NCBI GenBank assembly: GCA_021464245.1
Contig: JADCRB010000025.1
Coordinates: 692,659-756,658 of the forward strand
Reading direction: 5' to 3'
DNA: 64,000 nt
DNA from: Carallia brachiata
Lineage: Eukaryota; Streptophyta; Magnoliopsida; Malpighiales; Rhizophoraceae
Part shown: positions 22,401 to 32,590 of the stretch, piece after piece
Layout: every line of letters starts with the position of its first letter
Position numbering within the stretch: position 1 is the first letter of the stretch
Made by a program: the position numbers and the translations under genes
Notes under the pieces: model-generated
What the model saw: only the letters and a program-made list of their open reading frames with translations
Databases searched by the model: none
Told to the model about the DNA's origin: nothing

Positions 22401-25400
22401 GTTATGATGTAAAAATTTTACAACTTTGTCTAGGTCATAAAATGTGATTTAGTGTTATCTACACTGAATCACAATCCTAAAATTTTTTATGAAGGTTCGA
22501 GGTTCTTGTAGCTGAAAAATTTTAGACAGATGACTTACAAAAATGTACCATATAATAGTTTTTGGTTAAGCAGGAGACTTGTTGGGCTATGTACAGAACA
22601 GGAATTAGCTCTCTCCTTACGTATAACTTCCTCACATCCTCCCAGGATATTTACTGAGACCTCCAAGACGTGTTCGGGCCTTGACTACTGAGCTGTCTCT
22701 TTGGGACAATATTGTTTAAAAGTTACATAAATATGTTGCTGCATCCCATATTGTAAGAAAGAGACATGTAATAGCTTCTATTTCTAGAATCAGGTTTTGA
22801 CTTAAAAAATCCATGCCTTTTTCAATTTATTAGGCCAGTTTATGGGATTGAGGCATTACATATATGCTGAATCTGCATCCCAACATTAGGTTTATTAGCT
22901 GGAATATCAAGTTTGGCATTAAAGCTTTGTGAAATCCTGTCTAAAGAACTAAAATGATAGCAGTGAATAAGATAGCCTCTAAACAGACACATTGAATTTT
23001 GATCCTTATATATGTTGAAGCATTCTACTTGGTTTTGAAGTTGATAGTTGTCTTCAAAAACAGGTACATGATTATTCTGACAAAGAGAATTTTAGCCCTG
23101 AGCAGGCAGGTAACAAAGTGAAGCAAAAAAGAGCTAAAGTTGATTGTAACAAATCAAAAAGTGTTGATGAAGTGGCAAGAAAGAAAAAGATGACAAAAGA
23201 GGAAAGAATTCGTGCAGCTGAAGAGAAGAAGCTGAAGAAAGAAGTGAGCAGTTTAACGATTTTACTGAACTTTGTGTACCATATGCATTAGATAGAAGGC
23301 CAGATAGTTAAATTTCTTTTACAGCAAGAGAAGTCACAAAAAGTAGCTCTGAAGGCCCAAGCTGCACAGCTCAGAAAAATGGAGAAAGAAAAGCGAAAGT
23401 GGGAAAAGGGGAAGTTTGCTGTAAAATCTATTGTAGCCGAGATTGATACAAAGGTGGTTGAACAGGGCCCAGTTGGAGGTTGGTGCAATATTTTTCTTTT
23501 TTTTTTTTTTTGTTTATAATATGATTTATCGTGCTTATATTTGTTTTAATTGCTGACATTTTCAACTTTATTGGATTAGGTCATCTTCTCACCAAATTTG
23601 CTGAGAAAGGCCTTGCCTACCGCATAACAACAAATCCAATCGAGAGATCTATTGTGTGGACCATGAATGTTCCAGAAAGTGTTTTGCAGGTATTTATTGC
23701 TTTGTAGACCTTTAAACAATGTTTAATAGTTGTTAACAATGCAACATATCCTCAGTTTTTTTCTTAGAGTTGAAAGGTACTTGTAGGTGCATATTGTACT
23801 AGGGGACTATCTCCAGTTATAGTATCTTGATGTGTATGGCGTGTTATTCTCACAGGTTTCATCTGAAGGAATTAAGATTCAATATGTCTTACTTGTTTTT
23901 GAAGCTGAGGAGTTCTGCAATCTTGTTACTAAAGAAGCACTTCTAGATCATGTAGCTAAAGTGCGGAGATGTTATCCATTCTATACACTCTGCTATCTGA
24001 CAAACAGGCTGATGGCTTACATTAGTAAAAGGTGAGACAATGATGGCTTACATTAGTAAAAGGTGAGACAATTGCTTAGTTTTCCTGTCACTTGACGTTT
24101 AACTCTATCTTTTATGGTTTTCGAAAATTATCTAATTTTTGCAACATTTGGTGCCTTGAGATTTTAGTTTACATATTGGCATGATCTTCATAATTTATGC
24201 ATTACAAAATAGACTTATTTGTGATCGTGCTTAGCTAAACACGTGAGTTGCTTAATCTTGTTTTTCACTGACCTCTTCTTGGGAAAAAGCTTTGGAGAGA
24301 TTTTGTAAATGCTGAGCTACTGTCTTGGTTACAATGTTTTTTGGCGAGCCTCCTTAAATTTTTTTCATTGTTTCATTGTGTCATTGCGAATCTGTTTGGT
24401 GTTTGTTATTGCAAAAAAACCATGGTTATCCTCCTAGATACTAATAAATTAATAGAGCTTGTGTTGATATAGATTTTTTCTGTACCAACTTTTAAACTTA
24501 CTTTGGTGAGTGATTAGTCAACTGGCAGAAAAACTAAAGGGAGATTGAAATTATATATGCAATTTGGCAAGATCAAGAATTCAAGGATGTTTACCTCCCA
24601 TTTTGTTTAAAAGAACTTTCACCAAATTAGCAGATACCTTACATTGCTTAGTATTTACCCTCTTCTTTATTATTATTATTATTTTTTTGGGACAAGCTGG
24701 TGCACTTATCTCGTGGATCACATCTTTATATTCAGTTATTTATTTATTTATTTTTAAAATTTTGACTGTTAGATTTCTGCTGTGATTGTTGTTTAGTTTA
24801 TATTTGTTTTATGACATAGCATTACGTGAATAGAAACATGAATACTCGCAATTTATTAGGGAAAAGGAACAGTACAAGAATCCAGAAAAGGATACTGGTT
24901 GGAGATGTCCACCATCTGAACAGGTCAAAATCACCACCTTAAAATTAAGGGGCTTTGTGTCCGACAATACAGTGATATCTTGTAACTGACATTATTGTTA
25001 TGTCTGCAACTCTGCTTTTCAGGTATTGGCAAAATTGACCACGCATTATTTTGGGTGCATTATAGGCAGTGCCGAGATGAAGCTGAACTTGCTGAACATG
25101 TCGTTGATTTGACGTGCAGCCTGGCATCTTGCCAATTTAGGTTCTGGATAACTGTGTTTTCGTTATAATCTTGCCAATTTCTAATATTTATTACCATCTT
25201 GCCACTTGTTTCTTTGCTGCTTAAATAGTTGCCTTTTTGTTAAAGGGATGGAAATTTGGAGGAGCGCATGCTTTGTAGCATGGCAGCTCTTGGCTAAAAT
25301 GGAGTTTTTCCACATGGATTTTGTGTGATAACAAAATTCTCATTAAGTTAAAGGGTAAATTCTATCGATTAACAATTAGGTCGGCAATGTTGAATGATAG

Positions 25401-27546
25401 TGAGCATTGGGTTGGGAAGAGACATGATGTTCAAAAAATGAGTCCAGCGAAAATGAGAATATTTATGGGAAATGAGGACGGACCGAATAACAGATGAGAA
25501 TAGTCTTAGTAAAGTAGGTGCAGTGGTAACCTAGGTGTAGCACTATTTGGAAATAAATTGAGGGAGTGACCTTTGCATTGGTTTAAACATGTGGTACAAT
25601 TTAGAACTGCAAATGCTCTAGTTAATATGGATGACCAAATCCAGGTGGATTTCGAGAGGATAGGAAGAGGAAGACTTAAGTTGACTGGACCAAAGGATCT
25701 TTGGTTAGGAAAAATCTAAAACCTTTAGATCTCTTCCCAAACTTAGCTGATAATAAAATGAAATAACGAGAAGAGAGTCACATGCCTGTTCTCAATTAAA
25801 TTTGGGAATAAGTTTTTGCTGCTGCTGCTGGTGCTGCTGCTGTAGTTGTTGTTTGTTTCCTTGTCTCTTTGCGTCACATATGTTACTATTTCTGATGAAT
25901 GTATTTTTTACTATTTACTGCAGAAAGAAGTTGACCCGACTATCTGTGAATTCCAACGGGTCACTAATCCCTAAAGATTCTGTTGAGAGGAACTTAATAA
26001 AGAAAAGTCCTTGGTGAGTAATTCTCTTCAGCTTTGCTGGTGATTTTATGTTTCATGGATGTAGTTTGTACATGCATGCGTTATGCCTACTATCAAGGGT
26101 TCTTATGCCATGTTGATTGTCTGTCGTGTGTCTGCGCTTGCTTTCTCCAACAGTTTCTGACATGGAATACTTTTCTATGGAGTTGGACATGCATTTGTTT
26201 GTGTTAGTCCTCATTCTACTCTATTATTAAGTCATTTTCAAAATCACATAATACTTGTTTAACAGTGAAACAAGCAAAATTGCAAGAGTTCAAAGTATAA
26301 AAGCCTGAGTGATGGCCCTTACGAGTGCTTATTCTTTCTTTTTTGTTTATCTGAATTCAGCCTATCAAATTAATATGGCTAAGAAATTGTGGACTGGACC
26401 CTTTTTCCCCCCATCTTATCTACTAGGGGGACATCTTTATCTTATCGACTTCAATTTGCAACAGGTTGAAAGCTTTGGTGGCCATTCCAAAAGTGCAGCC
26501 GCGTTTTGCCATTGCAATATGGAAAAAATATCCGACAATGAAGTCTTTGCTAAAAGTTTACATGGACCCCAGTAAATCTGTAAGTATAGGCAAGTCTCAT
26601 GCCTTTTTAAAGCGATAATTGTGCCTTTCATTACAACCCCTTATGTTAGTTGCAGATTCATGTGCTTGTTTGTCAATGGTAGCTTCTTATCTAGTTTTAC
26701 TTTGTGATTTCCATTGCTGAGTTGCCAGCGTCAGCCGATAAGTAATACTAAAAATAGTTTTCACATTTAAGGCATGTGAAAAATGTTGTGAAATCTTTTT
26801 GTGGAACTCTTTGAAATAGTATCATAGAGCAATAAACCAATTGAAGATGAGAGAGGAATATAATAGCGGGATTCTATTAATTATGAAGCGTCTCCTCTAG
26901 ATCAACGCTCCAGTAGTGCTGCTCCTCATTTTATGGTACCTAGTTATCACTTTATTGCAATGATAAGGAAATCATTGTACATTTGAATTTGAAAGCATTG
27001 AGCATATATATGGTAGCACTTCTGATTTAGGGGGCAGATAATGGTTCGTTCCATTGGATTTTGGGTTTTTACATCCATTGACAATCTAGTTTTTACGGTC
27101 CCAAAAATACAAACAAAAAAAAGTGTCTAACATTTCAACAGAGATGAGTTCATGTGATGGAGGCTTATTAAATTCCAGATAATTACTCTTTAACTGATTC
27201 CTTTACTGATGGCTGAACTGGGACCTTCTCAGGATCTGTTAGGATAAACCAGTTATATTTTGATGTCCAATTTCTACATTCTGTGCCAAAATTATGGCCT
27301 TCAAGTTTCATAATAGGCAGCCTTATGACAAGAATCTACTTGCCTCTAATATCAAAATGGCAGGTGCATGAAAAGGAGTTTCTGCTTGAGCATCTGGCTA
27401 CAGAAGGTTTACTTGGCACTGATAGAAGAGTGGTAAAATTTGTTCGAAGCGGGTCTACAGAATACTTATGGCTCAAAGTGGAAGCATCAAAACTGACGAT
27501 GTTGAAGATGGGGCTGATTTTTTCAGAGATCAATCTTCCTAGATAA
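19138..27546 (+). CDS. EME1: Crossover junction endonuclease EME1-like gene, 12 exons, two frameshifts
   Basis: EME1 pairs with the nuclease MUS81 to cleave branched DNA (replication-fork and recombination intermediates) in the nucleus. EME1 itself has an ERCC4-like fold without the catalytic GDxnERKx3D motif. Exons: 19138-19441, 19574-19726, 19899-19972, 23064-23243, 23325-23478, 23580-23689, 23856-24031, 24860-24923, 25023-25140, 25924-26013, 26465-26579, 27364-27546. All have GT-AG borders and phases match. Total about 573 codons, close to plant EME1 (about 550). Residues 1-180 are a variable acidic/Ser-rich N-terminus. 180-270 is a K/E-rich helix (KMTKEERIRAAEEKKL). 270-400 is the pseudo-nuclease core (IVAEIDTKVVE, NPIERSIVWTM, YVLLVFEAEEFCNLV). 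After about 445 come the helix-hairpin-helix residues (ALVAIPKVQPRFAIAIWKKY). One base is missing in exon 9 and one in exon 12 relative to the family. The gene is therefore either a recent pseudogene or damaged by sequencing error. Confidence 0.88.
19574..19726 (+). CDS. EME1: EME1 exon 2
   Basis: Opens after TTTAAAG, reads VGGGLCMELENDGLEGG and continues acidic to MGSMDSPG, then GTACGC donor in phase 1. Low-conservation N-terminal region; assignment rests on frame and splice phase. Confidence 0.65.
19899..19972 (+). CDS. EME1: EME1 exon 3
   Basis: After TTTATCAG, reads GDGILIQMSGETSSHPTFAQ and ends at GAG before GTACTA in phase 0. Supported by phase agreement on both sides; family similarity here is weak. 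Confidence 0.55.
20404..20744 (-). repeat. 3' LTR of the intronic gypsy-derived element
   Basis: 341 bp, closely similar to 21885-22239 along its length (shared GAGAAACTGA.TTAAGGCTAA, ACCTATTTATAATAAAGTTA and the ATAATAAACTAAAGAGGG end). Confidence 0.85.
20809..21321 (-). CDS. Unrecognised 170-residue frame inside the intronic LTR element
   Basis: The longest open frame in the element's interior, on its coding strand, downstream of the gag remnant. I recognise no domain. Residues are mixed, with segments such as QVVDHDVIAQGNFSSTNKN and DSFSLQLSYLDFIGIDNQAED. It could be captured or decayed retroelement sequence. Function is unknown, and it may not be translated. Confidence 0.3.
   Translation of the reverse strand: MYSTQKVFLRVQRIMFTVSETSQKDEQTQVVDHDVIAQGNFSSTNKNVNEKDEVSTMEDTCYDKINLLVNPITSRNGLKSNCSQDFVDSFSLQLSYLDFIGIDNQAEDYFSFVSFIDMVNHKIVYIRDYCLMLKDFDVLKVFLLMVWKTSISHKFEDVFPLSEDHDSMAK
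21384..21830 (-). pseudogene. Gypsy gag N-terminal remnant
   Basis: Read on the minus strand from about 21826: MVGPRG, stop, GRGREDAEQQAALADLRHMIEDFP, stop. Then the frame from 21668 runs MGARMEILEGERYVPKALGG and on to KVEAANFHEMMHLEDYFDW. The pattern matches the start of Ty3-gypsy Gag but is broken by stops. Confidence 0.55.
21868..21882 (-). other. Primer-binding site of the intronic LTR element
   Basis: On the minus strand TTGATATCAGAGCCC lies two or three bases inside the right-hand LTR, matching the tRNA-Met-type primer sites of plant LTR elements. It fixes the element's antisense orientation. Confidence 0.7.
21885..22239 (-). repeat. 5' LTR of the intronic gypsy-derived element
   Basis: 355 bp. 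Longer than its partner mainly because of extra bases in a TAACTAACAATTAACAACTA stretch near 22172-22195. Confidence 0.85.
23064..23243 (+). CDS. EME1: EME1 exon 4
   Basis: 180 bp, phase 0 at both ends. VHDYSDKENFSPEQAG, then a strongly basic run to KMTKEERIRAAEEKKLKKE, the start of the charged helix that precedes the EME1 core. Confidence 0.88.
23325..23478 (+). CDS. EME1: EME1 exon 5
   Basis: QEKSQKVALKAQAAQLRKME, then KWEKGKFAVKSIVAEIDTKV, the conserved beginning of the pseudo-nuclease domain. Ends phase 1 in GGA G before GTTGGT. Confidence 0.92.
23580..23689 (+). CDS. EME1: EME1 exon 6
   Basis: GHLLTKFAEKGLAYRITTNP then IERSIVWTMNVPESVLQ, a hallmark EME1 segment. Enters in phase 1 and leaves in phase 0. 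Confidence 0.93.
23856..24031 (+). CDS. EME1: EME1 exon 7
   Basis: IKIQYVLLVFEAEEFCNLVT and then YTLCYLTNRLMAYISKR. Leaves in phase 2 at AG before GTGAG (24032). The last 22 bp of the exon and the first 9 bp of the intron are duplicated directly downstream. Confidence 0.92.
24010..24071 (+). repeat. 31-bp tandem duplication across the exon 7 splice donor
   Basis: TGATGGCTTACATTAGTAAA plus AGGTGAGACAA is present twice without a mismatch (24010-24040 and 24041-24071). It gives two identical donors, at 24032 and 24063. Use of the second would read straight into TGA at 24033-24035. Confidence 0.95.
24860..24923 (+). CDS. EME1: EME1 exon 8
   Basis: Completes the Arg codon and reads EKEQYKNPEKDTGWRCPPSE, followed by Q, then GTCAAA donor, phase 0. 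Matches the EQYKNP...W..PP segment of plant EME1. Confidence 0.92.
25023..25140 (+). CDS. EME1: EME1 exon 9, with one-base deletion
   Basis: Starts VLAKLTTHYF. After the GGG at 25053-25055 the family sequence (VHYRQCRDEAELAEHVVDLT, then CSLASCQFR) continues one frame over. The exon is 118 bp where 119 would keep phase with exon 10. In the uninterrupted frame a TGA occurs at 25110-25112. Confidence 0.9.
25375..25860 (+). pseudogene. RTE-like LINE 3' tail in EME1 intron 9
   Basis: 25380-25470 reads, with errors, like AMLN.SE.W..K..DVQKMS.AKMR, the C-terminal part of plant RTE-type reverse transcriptases. 25570-25760 resembles WF.HV...N.. then FERIGRGRLKLTGPKDL. It ends in a (TGC/TTG)n simple repeat at about 25817-25855, as these LINEs do. 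Many stops. Confidence 0.55.
25924..26013 (+). CDS. EME1: EME1 exon 10
   Basis: Enters in phase 2: KKLTRLSVNSNGSLIPKDSV and RNLIKKSPW, a highly conserved EME1 segment before the helix-hairpin-helix. Leaves in phase 2 at TG before GTGAGT. Confidence 0.93.
26465..26579 (+). CDS. EME1: EME1 exon 11
   Basis: LKALVAIPKVQPRFAIAIWK and KYPTMKSLLKVYMDPSKS: tandem helix-hairpin-helix region used for DNA binding and MUS81 pairing. Phase 0 exit at GTAAGT. Confidence 0.93.
27364..27546 (+). CDS. EME1: EME1 exon 12, last exon, with one-base deletion
   Basis: Reads VHEKEFLLEHLATEGLLGTD then RRV. After 27431-27433 the conserved C-terminus (KICSKRVYRILMAQ, then SGSIKTDDVEDGADFF) is in another frame, where it would stop at TAG 27540-27542. 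The uninterrupted frame ends at TAA 27544-27546 with an unrelated tail. Confidence 0.88.
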   Translation: MHEKEFLLEHLATEGLLGTDRRVVKFVRSGSTEYLWLKVEASKLTMLKMGLIFSEINLPR

Positions 27547-29029
27547 ACCTCCTGTCGTCATAATTGGTAACCAACATTGGGGATTTATGGATCTCAAGTT
27601 CACCATATCCCTAATTGTGTCAGCCATGCATTCCATCTTGGGACGCATATTGTCCCATAACGGCGAAGCACAAATAAATTCTTGATGCTCCAGGTGGGTG
27701 GCTAGTAAGATCAAATTCCGCCCTCATTGCCAAGGTGTTTTGTTTGAAGCGGGCCTATTGATAAAGCGAATGCTAATTAATAAATCAATTGCCAATGAGT
27801 GTGGGGGGAGATTTAAGATTCTTGAGTTCAGTTACTGCATGGGTTTAGCTCATTGGTTACAATATAAAGGACAATTGATTCTTAGAGCATATAGCTGAGA
27901 AATGCTGACAAAATTCCTGCGTTCTTTTGCTTCATACTTTTCCAAAAACCGTTTTATCTGGGGTTCATTGGAAAGCTCTAACAAAACATGAACTACGTAC
28001 CATATCGGCTTCCACATAAACTCGAAGCTAGCTCGGTCGTGCTCTCCAAAAGGCACATCAACCGAACACACCAGGACTGCAAGAATGTTCTAACCGAGCA
28101 CAGTGCTCAGCACAAGCATTTTCCTCCACGGAACAGCTAGTTTGCAATTTCAATTCCTAGCTAATGTTACTCGGTGGTCATTTATGGGAGCCCAGCCCTC
28201 TTGAACTAGCATTGGACTAACTTGTGACCATGTTGAAAATCGGACGGCAGTTGGGGATGGGAGAAGTCCGTAATTTGTGGAATTCTGGGTTCAGTTTGTT
28301 CTCGAAAATCACAAAGTCAAAATCAATCAAAACTTTGTTAAACCCGTAAATTGGGGAAAATGGTTAAGAAGAAAAAAACTAGATTAATCAAGCTGACCCA
28401 TGGTCTGATAAGTTTTCACTTTAAAATATAAAAAAATTATAATGAAATATAAAATTTGTCTAACTTAAACTTGAGATGACAATTAACTTATAAAGTTTAT
28501 ATAAACTTGTAATTTAGTAATTAAAAATAAAATTTAATGTATAATCAAGTCTTTTTTAAAAAAAATTTTTCGTCAAAAAGTTTTAAATTGGACATTAAAA
28601 ATGACTGTTAGCCAGCGTATACAACTATAATTGTTATTTTTCATTTAAAATTCAATTTTCTTTCAACCTTTGAATTTATTAGACAGTTTTATTATATTGT
28701 AAGTATTTTTAATAAAAAACAGATGTAGCGCGGACATAAAATTACTTACCATGAAGCCAATATTTTTGTCGCCTGATGATCAAAATTTTAGCCTAGTGGC
28801 TAAAATGAATTCAAAGATTCAACAGTTCGTGGCTTTACCAATCGAGGGACAAAAGGAAAAATTGTTTTCATCTGACTTTGTCAATTTTAATATACACAAT
28901 TTACACAATTTTGTGAGGAAAACAGCTAGTAAGATATAAAAAATAGTCATAGATTAGTTATAGGCAGAAGAATTTTTTTTGGCAAATTTTTTTTGAAAAA
29001 TATTTTTAAAATCTAAATTTAGGGTAATA
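27547..29029. other. EME1 3' flank and intergenic sequence
   Basis: A possible polyadenylation signal AATAAA lies at about 27673. The rest shows no gene. The short open frames near 27698-27898 and 28751-28939 have no recognisable domain. From 28380 the sequence becomes AT-rich. Confidence 0.4.
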
Positions 29030-29500
29030 CAAGTACATTTAAAGTGAGATTGGAAAGCTTTGATAAAGAAAATTTTATTCGTTGGCAAAAGAGGGACTTT
29101 CTGTTAGTATCATCTGACTACTACAAAACTAGAAGAAGTTGAAAATGAAACTGTTGCTTACACCTGAAAGAAGCAGAAATGGGAGATAGGTGATGAGATT
29201 TGCAGGGTCATATCCTAAATGCTATGAGTGATTAGCTATTTGATGTCTACTATAACATTACAACAGAAAGAAACTTTGGGGGAAACTTGAATTAAAATAT
29301 GTGCAAGAGGATGCAACCAGTAAAAAATTTTTGTCTTTAAATTTAACAATTATAAGATGACTGACAACAGTCCAGTAACAAAATAATTTGGTGAAATTGA
29401 AAGAACTTTGAATCACTTTTCACAACACAAGATGTCTATCAATAAAACATTAGTTGTGAGTTTTATTATTGACAATCTGCCCCTTTCATGGGAAGACTTT
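29030..29500 (+). pseudogene. Broken copia gag fragment abutting the satellite
   Basis: Reads, across frames, TSTFKVRLESFDKENFIRW, then a stop-rich part containing LFDVYYNITT, then KKFLSLNFNNYKMTDNSPVT, FGEIERTLNHFSQHKMS and LVVSFIIDNLPLSWEDF. These are the ordered UBN2 landmarks of copia Gag. It stops abruptly where satellite monomers begin at about 29501. No LTRs were seen. Confidence 0.7.
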
Positions 29501-31389
29501 TTAATTTTAATGCAAAAAGCATTTCCAACACATTTTTGGGTGTTAAATCCATTTAATTACCTCTAACAAGTGTGCAATTGATCATGATTTGCATTTATTA
29601 ATTGCATAAGACAATTTCTGGCATGAATAAAGGAGCTAAATCACTTTATTTCTTACGAATAAGTGATTTTCTTGCATTCTAATGACTTATTTAACCCAAA
29701 TTGGACTTAAATGAACCATAAATACTTACAAAAACCTTTAATTTCAACGTAAAAAGTATTTTCAACACCTTTTGGGGTGTTAAATGCATTTAACTTCATC
29801 CAACAAGTGTGAAATTGATCATAATTTGCATTTATTAGTTGTATAAGACCATTTCTGATATAAGCAAAAGGCATAAATCACTTCATTTCATGCAAATAAG
29901 ACATTTTCTTCCATTTTAATGGCTTATTTAACCTAAATTGAACATAAATGGACCATAAATGCTTACAAAAACCTTTAATTTCAATGCAAAACGCATTTCC
30001 AACACCTTTTTGGGTGTTAAATGCATTCAATTTCATCCAATAAGTGTGAAATTGATCATGATTTGCATTTATCAGTTCCATAAGACCATTTGTGGTATAA
30101 ATAAAGGGGTTAAATCACTTCATTTCTTACAAATAAGGTATTTTCTTCCATTTTAATAATTTATTTAACCCAAATTGAACTTAAATGGACTATAAATGCT
30201 TACAAAAACCTTTAATTTTAATGCAAAAAGCATTTCCAACACCTTTTTGCGTGATAAATCCATTTAATTACATCTAACAAATGTGCAATTGATCATGATT
30301 TACATTTATTAGTTGCACAAGACCATTTGTGGAATGAATAAAGGAGCTAAATCACTTCATTTCTTACAAATAAGTCATTTTCTTGCATTTTAATGGCTTA
30401 TTTAACCCAAAATGGACTTAAATGAATCATAAATACTTACAAAAACCTTTAATTTCAACGTAAAAAGTATTTTCAACACCTTTTGGGGTGCTAAATGCAT
30501 TCAATTTCATCCAACAAGTGTGAAATTTATCATAATTTGCATTTATTAGTTGCATAAGACTATTTGTGATATAAATAAAGGGCATAAATCACTTCATTTC
30601 ATGCAAATAGAGCATTTTCTTCCAATTTAATAGCTTATTTAACCCAAATTGAACATAAATGGACCACAAATGCTTACAAAAACCTTTAATTTCAATGCAA
30701 AACGCATTTCCAACACCTTTTTGGGTGTTAAATCCATATAATTACCTATAACAAGTGCGCAATTGATCATGATTTGCATTTATTAGCTGTATAAGACCAT
30801 TTGTAGCATAAATAAAGGGGATAAATCACTTGATTTCTTGCAAATAAGTTATTTTCTTCCATTTAAAAGCTTATTAAACCCAAATTGAACTTAAATAGAC
30901 CATAAATGCTTACAAAAACCTTTAATTTCAATGCAAAAAGCATTTCCAACACATTTTTGGGTGTTAAATCCCTTTAATTACCTCTAACAAGTGTGCAATT
31001 GATCAAGATTTGCATTTATTAGTTGCATAAGACCATTTGTGGCATGAATAAAGGAGCTAAATCACTTCAGTTCCTACAAATAAGTGATTTTCTTGCATTC
31101 TAATGGCTTATTTAAGCCAAATTGGACTTAAATAAACAATAAATACTTACAAAAACCTTTAATTTCAACGTAAAAAGTATTTTCAACACCTTTTGGGGTG
31201 TTAAATGCATTCAATTTCATCCAACAAGTGTGAAATTTATCATAATTAGCATTTCTTAGTTGCATAAGACCATTTGTGATATAAAAATAAAGGGCAAAAA
31301 TCACTTCATTTCATGCAAATAGGGCATTTTCTTCCAATTTAATAGCTTATTTAACCCAAATTGAACATAAATGGACCATAAATGCTTAT

Positions 31390-32590
31390 AAAAACGTTTA
31401 ATTTCAACGTAAAAAGTATTTTCAACAACTTTTGGGGTGTTAAATGCATTCAATTTCAGCCAACAAGTGTGAAATTTATCATAATTTGTATTTATTAGTT
31501 GCATAAGACCATTTGTGATATAAATAAAGGGTATAAATTACTTCATTTCATACAAATAGGGCATTTTCTTCCAATTTAATAGCTTATTTAACCCAAATTG
31601 AACATAAATGGACCATAAATGCTTATAAAAACCTTTAATTTTAACGTAAAAAGTATTTTCAACACCTTTTGGGGTGTTAAATGCATTCAATTTCATCTAA
31701 TAAGTGTGAAATTGATCATGATTTGCATTTGTTAGTTGAACAAGACCATTTGTGGAATGAATAATGGAGCTAAATCACTTCATTTCTTACAAATAAGTGA
31801 TTTTCTTGCATTCTAATGGCTTATTTAAGCCAAATTGGACTTAAATAAACCATAAATACTTACAAAAACCTTTAATTTCAACGTAAAAAGTATTTTCAAC
31901 AACTTTTGGGGTGTTAAATGCATTCAATTTCATTCAACAAGTGTGAAATTTATCATAATTTGTATTTATTAGTTGCATAAGACCATTTGTGATATAAATA
32001 AAGGGTATAAATTACTTCATTTCATACAAATAGGGCATTTTCTTCCAATTTAATAGCTTATTTAACCCAAATTGAACATAAATGGACCATAAATGCTTAT
32101 AAAAACCTTTAATTTTAACGTAAAAAGTATTTTCAATACCTTTTGGGGTGTTAAATGCATTCAATTTCATCTAATAAGTGTGAAATTGATCATGATTTGC
32201 ATTTGTTAGTTGAACAAGACCATTTGTGGAATGAATAATGGAGCTAAATCACTTCATTTCCTACAAATAAGTGATTTTCTTGCATTCTAATGGCTTATTT
32301 AAGCCAAATTGGACTTAAATAAACCATAAATACTTACAAAAACCTTTAATTTCAACGTAAAAAGTATTTTCAACAACTTTTGGGGTGTTAAATGCATTTA
32401 ATTTCATCCAAAAAGTGTGAAATTTATCATAATTTGTATTTATTAGTTGCATAAGACCATTTGTGATATAAATAAAGGGTATAAATTACTTCATTTCATA
32501 CAAATAGGGCATTTTCTTCCAATTTAATAGCTTATTTAACCCAAATTGAACATAAATGGACCATAAATGCTTATAAAAACCTTTAATTTC
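31390..32590. repeat. Local 474-bp dimer block at the array edge
   Basis: Alternating monomers, one with GATATAAATAAAGGGTATAA and one with GGAATGAATAATGGAGCTAA. TTCAACAACTTTTGGGG recurs at 31421, 31895 and 32369, exactly 474 bp apart. This dimer pattern does not continue into the main array. Confidence 0.85.
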
